Shown in pieces: positions 13,183 to 22,894 of a stretch of DNA of 64,000 nt. The stretch is taken from assembly GCF_008244685.1 (NCBI RefSeq), contig NZ_VTFT01000001.1, forward strand, positions 2,149,248 through 2,213,247. The letters are read 5' to 3'. The notes beneath the pieces were generated by a model. It made no database searches, was not told where the DNA came from, and was given only the letters and a program-made list of their open reading frames with translations. The first letter of the stretch is position 1. Each line of letters begins with the position of its first letter. The position numbers and the translations under genes were made by a program. This stretch comes from Luteimonas viscosa. Lineage in GTDB: Bacteria > Pseudomonadota > Gammaproteobacteria > Xanthomonadales > Xanthomonadaceae.

Positions 13183-14400
13183 ATGACGACTGCCGCCGTG
13201 TCCTTCTTCGCGAACGTGGAACTGGTTCCTGGTGATCCCATCCTCGGCCTGACCGAGGCCTACAACGCCGATGGCCGCAGCACCCGGGTCAACCTCGGCG
13301 TGGGCATCTACTACGACGAGGACGGCCGCATCCCGGTGCTGCGCGCGGTGCAGCAGGTCGAGCGCCAGCTGGCCGAGCAGAGCAAGCCGCGCGGCTACCT
13401 GCCGATCGACGGCCTGCCCGACTACACCCGCGCCACCCGCGAACTGCTGTTCGGCGCCGACGCCGCGCTGATCGCCGAAGGCCGCGCCACCACCACCCAG
13501 ACCGTCGGCGGCAGCGGCGCGCTGCGCGTGGGCGCGGAACTGCTGAAGAAGTCGCTGCCGGCCGCACGCATCGCGATCAGCGACCCGAGCTGGGAGAACC
13601 ATCGCGCGGTGTTCGGCGCGGTCGGCTTCGAGGTGCTGGACTACACCTATTTCGATGCGAGCACGCACGGCCTCGACTTCGACGGCATGCTTGCCGACCT
13701 CGCCGCGCTCGAGTCCGGCACCGTGGTGCTGCTGCACGCCTGCTGCCACAACCCCACCGGCGCCGACCTCACGCCGGCGCAGTGGGAGCGGGTGATCGCG
13801 CTGCTGCACGAGCGCAACCTGTTCCCCTTCATCGACATGGCCTACCAGGGCTTCGACCGCGGCATCGCCGAGGACGCGCTGGCGATCCGGCTGCTGGCGG
13901 CATCGCCGATCCGCAACTTCGTGGTCGCCAGCTCGTACTCGAAGTCGTTCTCGCTCTACGGCGAACGCGTCGGCGCGCTGACCGTGGTGGCGGACGACGC
14001 CGACGAGGCGAAGCGCGTGCAGTCGCAGGTCAAGCGCCTGATCCGCGCCAACTACTCGAGCCCCTCGACGCACGGCGCGGCGCTGGTGGCCGGGGTGCTC
14101 AACGATCCCGCGCTGCGCGCGCAGTGGGAGGAGGAACTGGGCCGGATGCGCACCCGCATCCATGCGCTGCGCCGCGGCCTGGTGGAACAGCTTGCCGCGC
14201 AGGGCGCGCCGCAGTACGACTTCATCCAGCGCCAGGCCGGGATGTTCTCGTACTCGGGCCTGTCGCGCGCACAGGTCGAGCGGCTGCGCGAGGAGTTCGG
14301 CATCTATGCCGTGGGCACCGGCCGCATCTGCGTGGCGGCGCTGAGCGCGAACAACCTCGACTACGTGGCGCGCGCGGTGGCGGCGGTCAGCCGCGGCTGA
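13183..14400 (+). CDS. tyrB: Aromatic amino acid aminotransferase
   Basis: 405-aa class I PLP-dependent aminotransferase. PLP lysine is Lys254 in SSYSKSFSLYGERVG; 'HACCHNPTGADLT' (185-197) holds the cofactor-contacting Asn-Pro-Thr-Gly, and 'DMAYQGF' follows. The whole reads as the AspC/TyrB family. With phhA upstream it would transaminate tyrosine or phenylalanine to the keto acid; strict specificity (aspartate versus aromatic) cannot be decided by eye. ATG at 13183; no clear Shine-Dalgarno. Confidence 0.9.
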   Translation: MTTAAVSFFANVELVPGDPILGLTEAYNADGRSTRVNLGVGIYYDEDGRIPVLRAVQQVERQLAEQSKPRGYLPIDGLPDYTRATRELLFGADAALIAEGRATTTQTVGGSGALRVGAELLKKSLPAARIAISDPSWENHRAVFGAVGFEVLDYTYFDASTHGLDFDGMLADLAALESGTVVLLHACCHNPTGADLTPAQWERVIALLHERNLFPFIDMAYQGFDRGIAEDALAIRLLAASPIRNFVVASSYSKSFSLYGERVGALTVVADDADEAKRVQSQVKRLIRANYSSPSTHGAALVAGVLNDPALRAQWEEELGRMRTRIHALRRGLVEQLAAQGAPQYDFIQRQAGMFSYSGLSRAQVERLREEFGIYAVGTGRICVAALSANNLDYVARAVAAVSRG

Positions 14401-15011
14401 AGCGCGCGCATCGCTGTGCCAGGCCGCAGTTCCCTGCCCGTTCGCCTTGGCTGCGCGCCGCGGGTCCCGGCCCCGTCGACGGCTCGCGTCCATCGCCGGG
14501 CACGCGAGAACCCCGCTGCTCCGCAACGTGGAGCGACAAGGTCGGAGCCTGTGCGGGTAATGAGATGCACACGTGTCGTCGCGATCCGCGCACGCTTCGG
14601 CGCACGGCGCGCGCAGCTTGCTTCCTGCACGCGGCAGGGCGGGTTACCTTCGCCGGCCAGCAGCGAGATCCCCATGTCCTTCCCCCTTCGCATCCTGCTG
14701 CCGGTTGCCGTTGCCCGTGGCGCATGCGCAGGCCACCGGCAGGCCCTGTGCCTCCGGATGGCGCACGCGCTTCGCGCGGTGGACCGCCCGACCGCGGGCC
14801 GGAGCGGTCGTTGCGACGACATCCGCACGCGGGCCTGCTTCGACGGTCTCCCCTCGCCGGAGCAGGTCCGCGGCGCGGAACACGCGGATCGTTTGCGCCC
14901 GGTCCGCCGACAGCGCGTCGAATGTCGCCAGCGCCACGCATGTCGCGTACCGCACGCGACCCGCACGTTTGCGCATTGCATGCATCGGCCGCGCGCTCGG
15001 GTGGCGAGCCG
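14401..15011 (+). other. Gap tyrB-TonB receptor, possible gene remnant
   Basis: About 610 bp with no intact gene. An ATG at 14674 opens a signal-peptide-like stretch (MSFPLRILLPVAVA) in a frame that then becomes Arg/His/Cys-rich through to 15015, as if an exported protein had decayed or frameshifted. A weaker alternative is a minus-strand frame at 14644-14985. No RNA or terminator was recognised. Confidence 0.35.
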
Positions 15012-17174
15012 ATGAGCGGCTTGTTCCTCGCCCGCCCTCGCGTGCTCGCGTGCGCCGTCCTGTCCGTACTCGCGGCGGCGCCGCCTTCGGCCGTCGCCCT
15101 CGATGGCGCGGACGCGGTGACGCTCGACCGCGTCGAGGTCACCTCGGCACGGCTGCAGGGCGTGGCGCCGTTCGACGTGCCCGCGTCGCTCAGCACCGTC
15201 GAAGTCGACGGCACCGCCGCGCGCCCCGGCGTGAGCGTGTCCGAAGCGCTGGTCGGCGTACCCGGCCTGGCGGCGCGCGAACGCCAGAACCATGCGCAGG
15301 ACACGCAGCTGTCCATCCGCGGCTTCGGCGCGCGCTCGACCTTCGGCGTGCGCGGCCTGCGCCTGTATGCCGACGGCATTCCCGCGACGATGCCGGACGG
15401 CCAGGGCCAGGTCTCGCACTTCAACCTGGCCGGCGCGCAGCGCATCGAAGTGCTGCGCGGCCCGTTCTCCGCGCTGCATGGCAATTCCTCCGGCGGCGTC
15501 GTGCAACTCTGGAGCGCCGAGGGCACCTCGCCGGCGAACGGACACCTGCAGGCCAGCCTGGGGCGCGACGACAGCCGCATGCTTTCGGCCAGCGTGCGCG
15601 ACGCCGGCAGCAAAGGCGACCGCATCGGCTACGCGCTTGCCGCGAGCCGCTTCGACACCGACGGCTGGCGCGACCACAGCGCCGCACGCCGCACCTCGTT
15701 CAACGGCAAGCTGCACGCGGACCTGCCCGGGGAAGGCCGGCTGCAACTGGTCGCCAACCACTTCGACGCGCCCGACGCACAGGATCCGCTGGGCCTGACC
15801 GCCGCGCAGGTGCAGGCCGATCCGCGCCAGGCCACCGCGGTGGCGACGCAGTACGACACCCGAAAATCCGCGCGCCAGGACCAGCTGGGACTGCGCTACG
15901 AACAACCCATAGGCGGTGGCCACGGGTTCGATGCGATGGCCTACGGCGGCCAGCGAGCGATCGAGCAGTACCTGTCGGTGCCGGTCGGCGCCCAGGGCAA
16001 TCCGCTCAGTTCCGGTGGCATGATCGACCTCGACAACGACTACAGCGGGCTCGACCTGCGCTGGCGCTGGAGCGGAACGCTCGCCGGTCGCGCGTTCGAG
16101 CTCACCGCAGGCGCGAACGCCGACCGCCAGCGCCAGCATCGCCGCGGTTACGAGAACTTCGTCGGCGACGCGCTGGGCGTGCGCGGCGCGCTGCGCCGCG
16201 ACGAGCGCAACCGGGTGGAGAACCTCGACCGGTACGCGCAGGCGTGGTGGCGTTTCGCCGAACGCTGGTCGCTGCTGGCCGGCGCCCGTCACAGCGAAGT
16301 GCGCTTCCGCTCCAGCGACCGCTACGTCACCGCGACCAATCCCGACGACAGCGGTCGCGTCGACTATTCCGAGACCACGCCGGTGCTCGGCCTGGTGTTC
16401 GCGCCGCGCGAGGACTGGCGGCTGTACGCCTCCGCCGGCCGTGGCTTCGAGACGCCGACCTTCAACGAACTCGGCTACCGCGCCGACGGCGGCGCCGGCC
16501 TCGCGTTCGACCTGGCGCCCGCCACCAGCACCAACGTCGAGCTGGGCACGAAGTGGCGCAACGCGCGCGGCATGCAGGTCGAGGCCGCGCTGTTCCGCGC
16601 CGACACCGACGACGAGCTGGCGGTGGCGCGCAACGTCGGCGGGCGCAGCAGTTTCCGCAATGTCGGTCGCGCACGACGCGAGGGTGCGGAGCTGTCGGCC
16701 GTGTTGCCGCTGGACGCGGCCTGGACCCTGGCGCTGGCCTGGACCTGGCTCGACGCGCGCTTCCGCGACAGCTTCCCGATCTGCACCGGCGCCGGCTGCA
16801 CCGATCCTTCCGTGCTGGTGCCTGCCGGCAACGCGATCCCGGGCACCGCGAGACAACAGGCGTCGGCGCGACTGCAGTGGCAGCCGCGCACGTGGCGGCT
16901 GGCGCTGGAGGCGGTGGGTTCGGGCGCGGTGGTGGTCAACGACAGCGGCAGCGAACAGGCGCCGGGTTACGTCGTCGCCAACGTCGAGGCCGCGCGCGAA
17001 TGGCGCCTGTCGCATGGCGCGCTGCGCATGTTCGCGCGCGTCGACAACCTCTTCGACCACGCCTACGTCGGTTCGGTGATCGTCAACGAGGGCAATGGCC
17101 GCTACTACGAACCGGCGCCCGGCCGCGGCCTGCTGCTGGGGCTGCGCTGGCAGTGGCAGGCGGGTACGGACTAG
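15012..17174 (+). CDS. TonB-dependent outer-membrane receptor
   Basis: 720-aa receptor: signal peptide (to about residue 30, AVALDGAD), plug domain (about 40-165, containing 'TQLSIRGFGARSTFGVRGLRLYADGIP' split across the usual plug motifs and 'RIEVLRGPFSALHGNSSGG'), then a beta-barrel ending in an aromatic residue-rich strand (LLLGLRWQWQAGTD). Takes up siderophores, vitamins or other large substrates driven by TonB-ExbBD, which lies at 24-27 kb. The plug resembles FecA/iron-siderophore receptors; the ligand is unknown. ATG at 15012 chosen before the signal peptide. Confidence 0.92.
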   Translation: MSGLFLARPRVLACAVLSVLAAAPPSAVALDGADAVTLDRVEVTSARLQGVAPFDVPASLSTVEVDGTAARPGVSVSEALVGVPGLAARERQNHAQDTQLSIRGFGARSTFGVRGLRLYADGIPATMPDGQGQVSHFNLAGAQRIEVLRGPFSALHGNSSGGVVQLWSAEGTSPANGHLQASLGRDDSRMLSASVRDAGSKGDRIGYALAASRFDTDGWRDHSAARRTSFNGKLHADLPGEGRLQLVANHFDAPDAQDPLGLTAAQVQADPRQATAVATQYDTRKSARQDQLGLRYEQPIGGGHGFDAMAYGGQRAIEQYLSVPVGAQGNPLSSGGMIDLDNDYSGLDLRWRWSGTLAGRAFELTAGANADRQRQHRRGYENFVGDALGVRGALRRDERNRVENLDRYAQAWWRFAERWSLLAGARHSEVRFRSSDRYVTATNPDDSGRVDYSETTPVLGLVFAPREDWRLYASAGRGFETPTFNELGYRADGGAGLAFDLAPATSTNVELGTKWRNARGMQVEAALFRADTDDELAVARNVGGRSSFRNVGRARREGAELSAVLPLDAAWTLALAWTWLDARFRDSFPICTGAGCTDPSVLVPAGNAIPGTARQQASARLQWQPRTWRLALEAVGSGAVVVNDSGSEQAPGYVVANVEAAREWRLSHGALRMFARVDNLFDHAYVGSVIVNEGNGRYYEPAPGRGLLLGLRWQWQAGTD

Positions 17175-17230
17175 CGGGGTGCGGCGAGGGGTGGCGGGCG
17201 TCGCCTGCCTGCCGCCGCTAGAATCGGTCC

Positions 17231-17950
17231 ATGGACACGCCTGCCGACTTCATCGAGGTCTATCCCGGGGCGCTCGATCCGCAGGCCTGCGCCGCGATCG
17301 TGGAGAGGCTGCGCGCGAGCGATGCGCTGCAGCCCGGCCAGGTCGGCGGTGGCGTGTATCCCGAGCTCAAGCGCAGCCGCGATCTTTCGATCAGCGAGCG
17401 CGGCGACTGGGCGGATGTGACGCAGGCGCTCAACGTCGCCGTCTATGGCGGCCTGATCGCCTACCTGCGCAGGTATCCGCAGGCGCTGATCGCGCCGCTG
17501 ATGCTGCAGCAGCCCGATGGCCGGGGCGGGCTGCGGCGGCTGTCGGCCGAAGACATCGCCGCGCTCGACGACCGTGCGCTGGGCCAGCTCGCGCGCACCT
17601 GCCTGCGGCCAGGCGCGATCAACCTGCAGTGGTATCGCGCCGGCGAAGGCGGTTATCCCTACTGGCACTGCGAGCTGTATCCGCGCGCGCCCGATGGCGA
17701 GACCCTGCACCGCCACCTGCTGTGGACGATCTACCTCAACGACGGCTTCGCCGCGGGCGAGACCGAGTTCCTGTTCCAGCAGCGCAGGGTCGCCCCGCGC
17801 AGCGGCGACCTGCTGATCGCACCCACTGCATTCACCCATACGCATCGGGGCAACCGCCCCGAGGGCGGCGACAAGTTCATCGCCACCAGCTGGATCCTGT
17901 TCCAGCGTGCGGAGGCGCTGTACGGCGGCAATCCGACGAATCCCGCGTAG
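17231..17950 (+). CDS. 2OG-Fe(II) oxygenase-like protein
   Basis: 239-aa protein of the prolyl-4-hydroxylase-like/2OG-Fe(II) oxygenase superfamily. 'YPYWHCELYP' (His/Glu) and 'FTHTHRGNRPEGGDKFIATSW' (second His and a basic residue for 2-oxoglutarate) are the candidate metal and cosubstrate residues, and 'GETEFLFQQRRVAPRSGDLLIAP' is the conserved jelly-roll strand pair. The HxE rather than HxD first motif is a variation. Substrate unknown. ATG at 17231; a TAGAAT -10-like box lies just upstream. Confidence 0.75.
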   Translation: MDTPADFIEVYPGALDPQACAAIVERLRASDALQPGQVGGGVYPELKRSRDLSISERGDWADVTQALNVAVYGGLIAYLRRYPQALIAPLMLQQPDGRGGLRRLSAEDIAALDDRALGQLARTCLRPGAINLQWYRAGEGGYPYWHCELYPRAPDGETLHRHLLWTIYLNDGFAAGETEFLFQQRRVAPRSGDLLIAPTAFTHTHRGNRPEGGDKFIATSWILFQRAEALYGGNPTNPA

Positions 17951-18130
17951 ACGCGGCTCGGCCTGCCAGCCGGCGCTGGCCGGACATTCGCGTCGGCCAG
18001 CGCACGCGCCTTTCGTCTCACCGCGGCCGCGATCGGGTGCGCGCCATCGTTGCCGTTGCCGTTGCCGAAGTGCGGTGTGCAGCGGACGCGCGGTGGCGGG
18101 GACGCTGCGGCGTTCCCGCGCGCTGGCGCG

Positions 18131-18571
18131 TCAGCCGGTGACGCGCGGCTGGTTGAGCACCAGCCAGTACAGCCCGATCTGCTTGACCACGTCGACGAAC
18201 TGTTCGAAGTTGACCGGCTTGCGGATGTACCTGTTCACGCCGAGCGCGTAGGTCGCCTCGACGTCGAAGGGTTCGTCGCTGGTGGTCAGCACCACCACCG
18301 GCAGCGAGCGGGTACGCGCGTCGCCGCGGATCGCCTGCAGCACCTCGCGCCCGTCGAGCTTGGGCAGGTTGAGGTCGAGCAGCACGATCGCCGGCAGCTG
18401 CAGCGGATCGCGCCCGGCGTGAGGCCCGCGCGCGAACAGGTAGTCGAGCGCTTCGGCGCCATCGCGCACCACCACCAGCTGGTGGCCGATGCTGGCCTGC
18501 GCGAACGCGATGCGGGTCAGCTCGGCATCGTCCGGATTGTCCTCGATCAGCAGGATGTCGCTCTGGCTCAT
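18131..18571 (-). CDS. Single-domain response regulator (Rcp1-like)
   Basis: 146-aa CheY-like receiver with no output domain. Acidic pocket 'IEDNPDDAE' (from residue 9), phospho-acceptor Asp66 in LLDLNLPK, Thr97 and Lys118 (RKP). The extended loop around 44-60 is typical of Rcp1-type regulators found with phytochrome-like kinases. Translationally coupled to the upstream kinase by a 4-bp ATGA overlap, so they form one two-component unit. Its target is probably a protein rather than DNA. Confidence 0.92.
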   Translation of the reverse strand: MSQSDILLIEDNPDDAELTRIAFAQASIGHQLVVVRDGAEALDYLFARGPHAGRDPLQLPAIVLLDLNLPKLDGREVLQAIRGDARTRSLPVVVLTTSDEPFDVEATYALGVNRYIRKPVNFEQFVDVVKQIGLYWLVLNQPRVTG

Positions 18572-19623
18572 GGCATCGGGTCCTGGCCGCGCCCGGAGGC
18601 TGCCGGCAATTCGATGAAGAAGCTGCTCCCTTCGTCCGGTTGCGAGCGCGCCCACATGCGACCGCCGTGGCGCTGCGCCACCTGCTGTGCGATCGCGAGG
18701 CCGAGTCCATGGCCGGCGCCCTGCTCCGCGCCGTGGAGACGCTGGAACGGGAGGAACAATTTGTCAGCATAACGCATGTCGAAACCGCAGCCGCGGTCGT
18801 GGATCGCCAGGCGCAGGCGGTCGTCCTCGACGGCGCCCTCCACCTTGATGTCCACCCGTTCGCGTCCGGCGGAGAACTTCCAGGCATTCTCCAGCACCTG
18901 CCGGAGCAGGGTCTTGAGCGCGTGTTCGTCGCCGTGGGCGAACAGCGCCGGCGGAACCTCGATGTCCGCCATCCGCCCGGGCTGCTCGTCGCGCAGTTCG
19001 GAGAAGACCCATTCGCACAGCAGGCTGACGTCGACCTCGTCCTCGCGCAGCGGCTGCCGCGCCGCGCGCAGCAGTTGCAGCAATGCGTCGACCAGTCGCT
19101 CGGCGCGCACCGTGGCGGCGCGTATGCGCGCAAGGTCGGTCCTGCCGGCATCGCCGACGGCGCCGGATTCGTCGAGCTTCGCCGCGAATCCGGCGATGCT
19201 GCGGAGCGGCGCGCGCAGATCGTGGGAGATGCCGTGGGCAAGATGATCCTGCATTCGCGCGGTGTCCTGGTGCCGGTGCAGGGCCTCGCCGACCACCTCG
19301 CACTGCAGCAGGATCGCAGCCGGATCCGCCCCGTCGCCGGCCAGCGGCTCGAGGCTGACGCGCCAGTCGCCCTCCCCTTCCACCTCGCGGGCACGGGACG
19401 CGACGGCGGGTCGTGCCAGCCAGTCGGCGATGTCCTGGCGCGTACGCGGGTCGAACAGGTGCTCGTGCGCACGCGTGCCGACCAGTTCGTGCGCCGGCCG
19501 GTCCAGCAGCCGGCACAGCGCGGCGTTCGCCGCGAGCCACTCTCCCTCGGGCGACAGCAGTGCCATGGCGCTGCCGGCTCGCGCGAACGCCTGGCGATAC
19601 GGCGGAAGGGAATCAGCCGCCAC
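18568..19623 (-). CDS. PAS-domain sensor histidine kinase
   Basis: 351-aa soluble kinase with no membrane segments: N-terminal PAS-like sensor (about 8-110, 'ALLSPEGEWLAANAALCRLLDRP'), HisKA dimerisation helix with phospho-acceptor His134 in HGISHDLRAPL, and HATPase domain with N box (LENAWKF), G1 (DRGCGFD) and G2 (GHGLGLAI). The partner regulator is the overlapping downstream gene. The signal is unknown. A kinase of this type with an Rcp1-like partner often senses light or redox through PAS or GAF, but no cofactor residue is identifiable here. Confidence 0.9.
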   Translation of the reverse strand: MAADSLPPYRQAFARAGSAMALLSPEGEWLAANAALCRLLDRPAHELVGTRAHEHLFDPRTRQDIADWLARPAVASRAREVEGEGDWRVSLEPLAGDGADPAAILLQCEVVGEALHRHQDTARMQDHLAHGISHDLRAPLRSIAGFAAKLDESGAVGDAGRTDLARIRAATVRAERLVDALLQLLRAARQPLREDEVDVSLLCEWVFSELRDEQPGRMADIEVPPALFAHGDEHALKTLLRQVLENAWKFSAGRERVDIKVEGAVEDDRLRLAIHDRGCGFDMRYADKLFLPFQRLHGAEQGAGHGLGLAIAQQVAQRHGGRMWARSQPDEGSSFFIELPAASGRGQDPMP

Positions 19624-19739
19624 GATCGCTCACGATGTCGCGGGGAACAGGCGCATGGTCGACAGTCTACGGAATCACGATGTGCAGGGCCGGTGCAGGA
19701 TACGTGAACCGCGACTGGTCCGCGCCCCCGTGCCCTCGC

Positions 19740-20852
19740 TCAGAACAGCTCGCCCTGCGGGCCCGCGCCCTCTGCACCGGGTGCGCGGAACCGGGTCGCA
19801 TCGAGCGGTGGCAGCCGGCCGAAGCCGAGCTTGCGCCGCACCCGTTCGAAGCGCGCGGCCACCAGGTCGGCGAACGGTCCCTCGCCGCGCATGCGCTTGC
19901 CGAAGGCACTGTCGTAGTCGCGCCCGCCACGCATCTGCCGCACCAGGCTCATCACGTGCCGTGCGCGTTCGGGGTGGTGCAACTGCAACCACTCGCGCCA
20001 GATGTCCTTGAGCTCGTGCGGCAGCCGCAGCAGCACGTACCCCGCGGCGCCCGCCCCGGCCTCGCGCGCGGCCTCCAGGATAGCCTCGAGTTCGCTGTCG
20101 TTGATCATCGGGATCACCGGCGCCACCATCACCCCCACCGGCACCCCGGCCTCGGCCAGGGCGCGCATCGCCCTGAGCCGTGCATGCGGCGCCGAGGCCC
20201 TGGGCTCCATCTTCGACGACAGCCGGTTGTCGAGCGTGGTCACCGAGAAGTACACGGTCGCCAGGCGCTGCTGCGCCAGCGGCGCCAGCAGGTCGAGATC
20301 GCGGGTGACCAACGCGTTCTTGGTGATCAGGCTGAAGGGATGGCGGCACTCCGCCATCACCTCGATCAGCGAACGCGTGATCCGGTAGCGCCGTTCGATC
20401 GGCTGGTAGGCATCGGTGTTGATGCCCAGCGCGATCGGCGCGCAGCGATAGCCCTTGCGCGAGAACTCGGCGCGCAGCCGCTCGGCGGCATTGGTCTTGG
20501 CGAACAGCCGGGTCTCGAAATCCAGCCCCGGCGACAGGTTGAGATAGGCGTGCGAGGGCCGCGCGAAGCAGTACACGCAGCCGTGCTCGCAGCCCCGGTA
20601 GGGATTGACCGACTGGCCGAAGCCGATGTCGGGCGAGTCGTTGCGGCTGACGATGCCGCGCGCGCGCTCCTCGTGCACGCGGGTGTCGGGGTGCGGTTCG
20701 GGATCGGTGTCGTCGCGCGCCTGCAGCGAATCCCAGCCGTCGTCCTCGGCGTGGGTGGTGGCGACCTCGTAGCGGCCCGGGACGTACGAGGCGGCGCCGC
20801 GCCCCTTCAGCGGCGCGGTGACCGGTGCCCGCGCTTTCGTCGGCATCGACAT
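19740..20852 (-). CDS. PA0069-type radical SAM protein
   Basis: 370-aa radical S-adenosylmethionine protein with the CxxxCxxC iron-sulfur motif at Cys88, Cys92 and Cys95 (RGCEHGCVYC) followed by a TIM-barrel-like body. It matches the widespread PA0069/Rv2578c family, whose reaction is not established, although DNA repair similar to spore photoproduct lyase has been suggested. Divergent from the cardiolipin synthase gene with only 51 bp between the starts. ATG at 20852; a second in-frame ATG two codons later is equally possible. Confidence 0.88.
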   Translation of the reverse strand: MSMPTKARAPVTAPLKGRGAASYVPGRYEVATTHAEDDGWDSLQARDDTDPEPHPDTRVHEERARGIVSRNDSPDIGFGQSVNPYRGCEHGCVYCFARPSHAYLNLSPGLDFETRLFAKTNAAERLRAEFSRKGYRCAPIALGINTDAYQPIERRYRITRSLIEVMAECRHPFSLITKNALVTRDLDLLAPLAQQRLATVYFSVTTLDNRLSSKMEPRASAPHARLRAMRALAEAGVPVGVMVAPVIPMINDSELEAILEAAREAGAGAAGYVLLRLPHELKDIWREWLQLHHPERARHVMSLVRQMRGGRDYDSAFGKRMRGEGPFADLVAARFERVRRKLGFGRLPPLDATRFRAPGAEGAGPQGELF

Positions 20853-20903
20853 CCGGATAGCCTACCCCCGCGGCGTCGCAACGGCCGCGACGACGGAGCC
20901 GGC

Positions 20904-22349
20904 GTGCCGATATTCGATCTGCTCGGGCGGGGCTGGGACGCGCTCGCCGGGGTGCCCTACCTGCGGCTGTACCTGAGCCTGGGCTGGGCGCTGTACCTGG
21001 TGCTGCTCGGCGGCTGGATCGTGCTGCAGAAGCGCGAACCGGTGGCCACGCTCAGCTGGCTGCTGGGCCTGGCGCTGCTGCCCTATATCGGCCTGCTGGT
21101 CTACCACGTGTTCGGGCCGCAGAGGATCCGCCGCCAGCGGCTGCGCCGCGCGCGCGTGCGCGGCGACCTGCCGCCGCAGGCCTTCGCCGAGGACGACGAG
21201 GTCGCCGAGCTGGCGCGCATGGCGCGCGCGACCAGCGAGCTGCCGATGACCACCGCCAGCGACGTACGCCTGCTTGTGGATGGCGCCGCGAAGTACGCGG
21301 CGCTGCTGGCTGACATCCGCAGTGCCCGCGCCCACGTGCACCTGGAGTACTACATCTGGGATCCCGACCGCAGCGGCGGCGCGCTGCGCGATGCGCTGGT
21401 CGAGCGCGCGCGCGCGGGCGTGCGCGTACGGCTGCTGCTCGACGCGCTCGGGTCGGCGCGGGCGCAGCGGTTCTTCGGCGAACTGGTCGCGGCCGGCGGC
21501 GAGCTGGCGTGGTTCCACCCCACCCGCTTCGGCCGCGTCTGGCAACGGCCGTGGACCAACCTGCGCACCCACCGCAAGATCGTGGTGATCGACGGCCGCA
21601 TCGGCTACACCGGCGGCATGAACGTCAGCGACGACCAGGACGAGACGCTCGGCGACAGCGCCTACCGCGACCTGCACCTGCGCCTGGAGGGCAACGTGGT
21701 GCGCGAACTGCAACAGGTGTTCGCCGAGGACTGGGCCTACGCCACCGGCCAGCGCGACTTCATCGGCGAGGTGGCCAGGCAGACGCCGGCGATGCCGCGC
21801 GGCGCCGTCCGCGCGCAGGTGATCACGTCCGGGCCGGACTCTTCCTGGGAGGCGATCCACCGCGCCCACGTCGGCGCGATCCACGCGGCGAAGCACCGCG
21901 TCTGGCTGACCACGCCCTACTTCGTCCCGGGCGAGGCGGCGATGATGTCGCTGACCTCGGCCGCGCTGGCCGGGCTCGACGTGCGCCTGCTTGTGCCGCG
22001 CATGAGCGATTCGCGCCTGGTGACGCTGGCCGCGCGCTCCTACTTCGGCCCGCTGCTGGTGGCGGGCGTGAAGGTATACGAGTACGGGCCGCGGATGCTG
22101 CACACCAAGTCGCTGCTGGTCGACGACACCCTGGCGCTGATCGGCAGCGCCAATTTCGACCATCGCAGCTTCCGGCTCAACTTCGAAGTCTCGGTGCTGT
22201 TCGACGATGCCGGGATCGCGGGCGCGCTGGCGCGGCTGGTCGAGGGCGAGCTGGCGCATGCGCCGCGGGTGCGCCAGGGCCGTCATCGCGGGCTGCTCAC
22301 CGCGCGCCTGCCCGAGGCGCTGGCGCGCCTGATGTCGCCGCTGCTGTAA
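20904..22349 (+). CDS. cls: Cardiolipin synthase (ClsA-type)
   Basis: 481-aa inner-membrane phospholipase-D-superfamily enzyme that condenses phosphatidylglycerol to cardiolipin. Two N-terminal membrane segments (about 21-41 and 48-69), then two HKD motifs: His223-Lys225-Asp230 (HRKIVVID) and His400-Lys402-Asp407 (HTKSLLVD). Length is normal for ClsA. Starts with GTG at 20904, placed by GGAG upstream and by the family's N-terminal membrane helix. Confidence 0.93.
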   Translation: MPIFDLLGRGWDALAGVPYLRLYLSLGWALYLVLLGGWIVLQKREPVATLSWLLGLALLPYIGLLVYHVFGPQRIRRQRLRRARVRGDLPPQAFAEDDEVAELARMARATSELPMTTASDVRLLVDGAAKYAALLADIRSARAHVHLEYYIWDPDRSGGALRDALVERARAGVRVRLLLDALGSARAQRFFGELVAAGGELAWFHPTRFGRVWQRPWTNLRTHRKIVVIDGRIGYTGGMNVSDDQDETLGDSAYRDLHLRLEGNVVRELQQVFAEDWAYATGQRDFIGEVARQTPAMPRGAVRAQVITSGPDSSWEAIHRAHVGAIHAAKHRVWLTTPYFVPGEAAMMSLTSAALAGLDVRLLVPRMSDSRLVTLAARSYFGPLLVAGVKVYEYGPRMLHTKSLLVDDTLALIGSANFDHRSFRLNFEVSVLFDDAGIAGALARLVEGELAHAPRVRQGRHRGLLTARLPEALARLMSPLL

Positions 22350-22586
22350 GCGGGGAGCCGCGGCTGCGCCCGCACCCGCGCAGCCGCGCACCCGCCGCCA
22401 CCGGGACACGCGGGTCAGCGTTGCCGCCGGCGCGGCGAGGGGCGCGGCCCTCCGCCGGTGTCCGGAAGCGGCGGCCCGTTTGTGATGGTGCGGGAATGAC
22501 CAGCGGTGGCTGGCGCCCCCCGGGCGGCGTGCGCCGACGCGGGTTGCGGGTAGACTTGGCCGGATTCCACGCAGCGGAGCCTGCCC

Positions 22587-22862
22587 ATGCCCTGGTTGTT
22601 CCTGTTGCTCGCGGTCGCGGCACTGGCGATCGCCTTCATGGCGTCCTCGATCGCGGTGGTGGTGGTGTCGCTTCTGGCGGCCCTGGTGCTGCTGGGGCTG
22701 TGGATCCTCGGCCTGCTCGCGCAGCGCATCGACACCCAGAGCCGGGACGACACCCAGATGCTGGATCCGCGCGAACTGCAGCGGCTGCGCGAGGTCGCCG
22801 AGGCGCGCCGCGCGGGCACCGCGTCCGTCGCGCCGACGGCGGACGAACCGCGGATGCCCTGA
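22587..22862 (+). CDS. Small membrane protein
   Basis: 91-aa protein: two closely spaced membrane segments (about 3-22 and 24-46) and a charged cytoplasmic tail with a short helical stretch ([17 protein letters not shown]). Clear ribosome-binding site GGAG and ATG at 22587. Located just before pdxJ, 32 bp apart, probably co-transcribed. No family recognised; nothing points to a role beyond the membrane. Confidence 0.75.
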   Translation: MPWLFLLLAVAALAIAFMASSIAVVVVSLLAALVLLGLWILGLLAQRIDTQSRDDTQMLDPRELQRLREVAEARRAGTASVAPTADEPRMP

Positions 22863-22894
22863 GCGGTGGCGCTGGCCATCCGGGGCGAGGCCGC

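Noticed and set aside
14361..17060. Long minus-strand open frame opposite the TonB receptor
   Set aside because: Composition typical of antisense shadow; the + strand frame has signal peptide, plug and barrel motifs.
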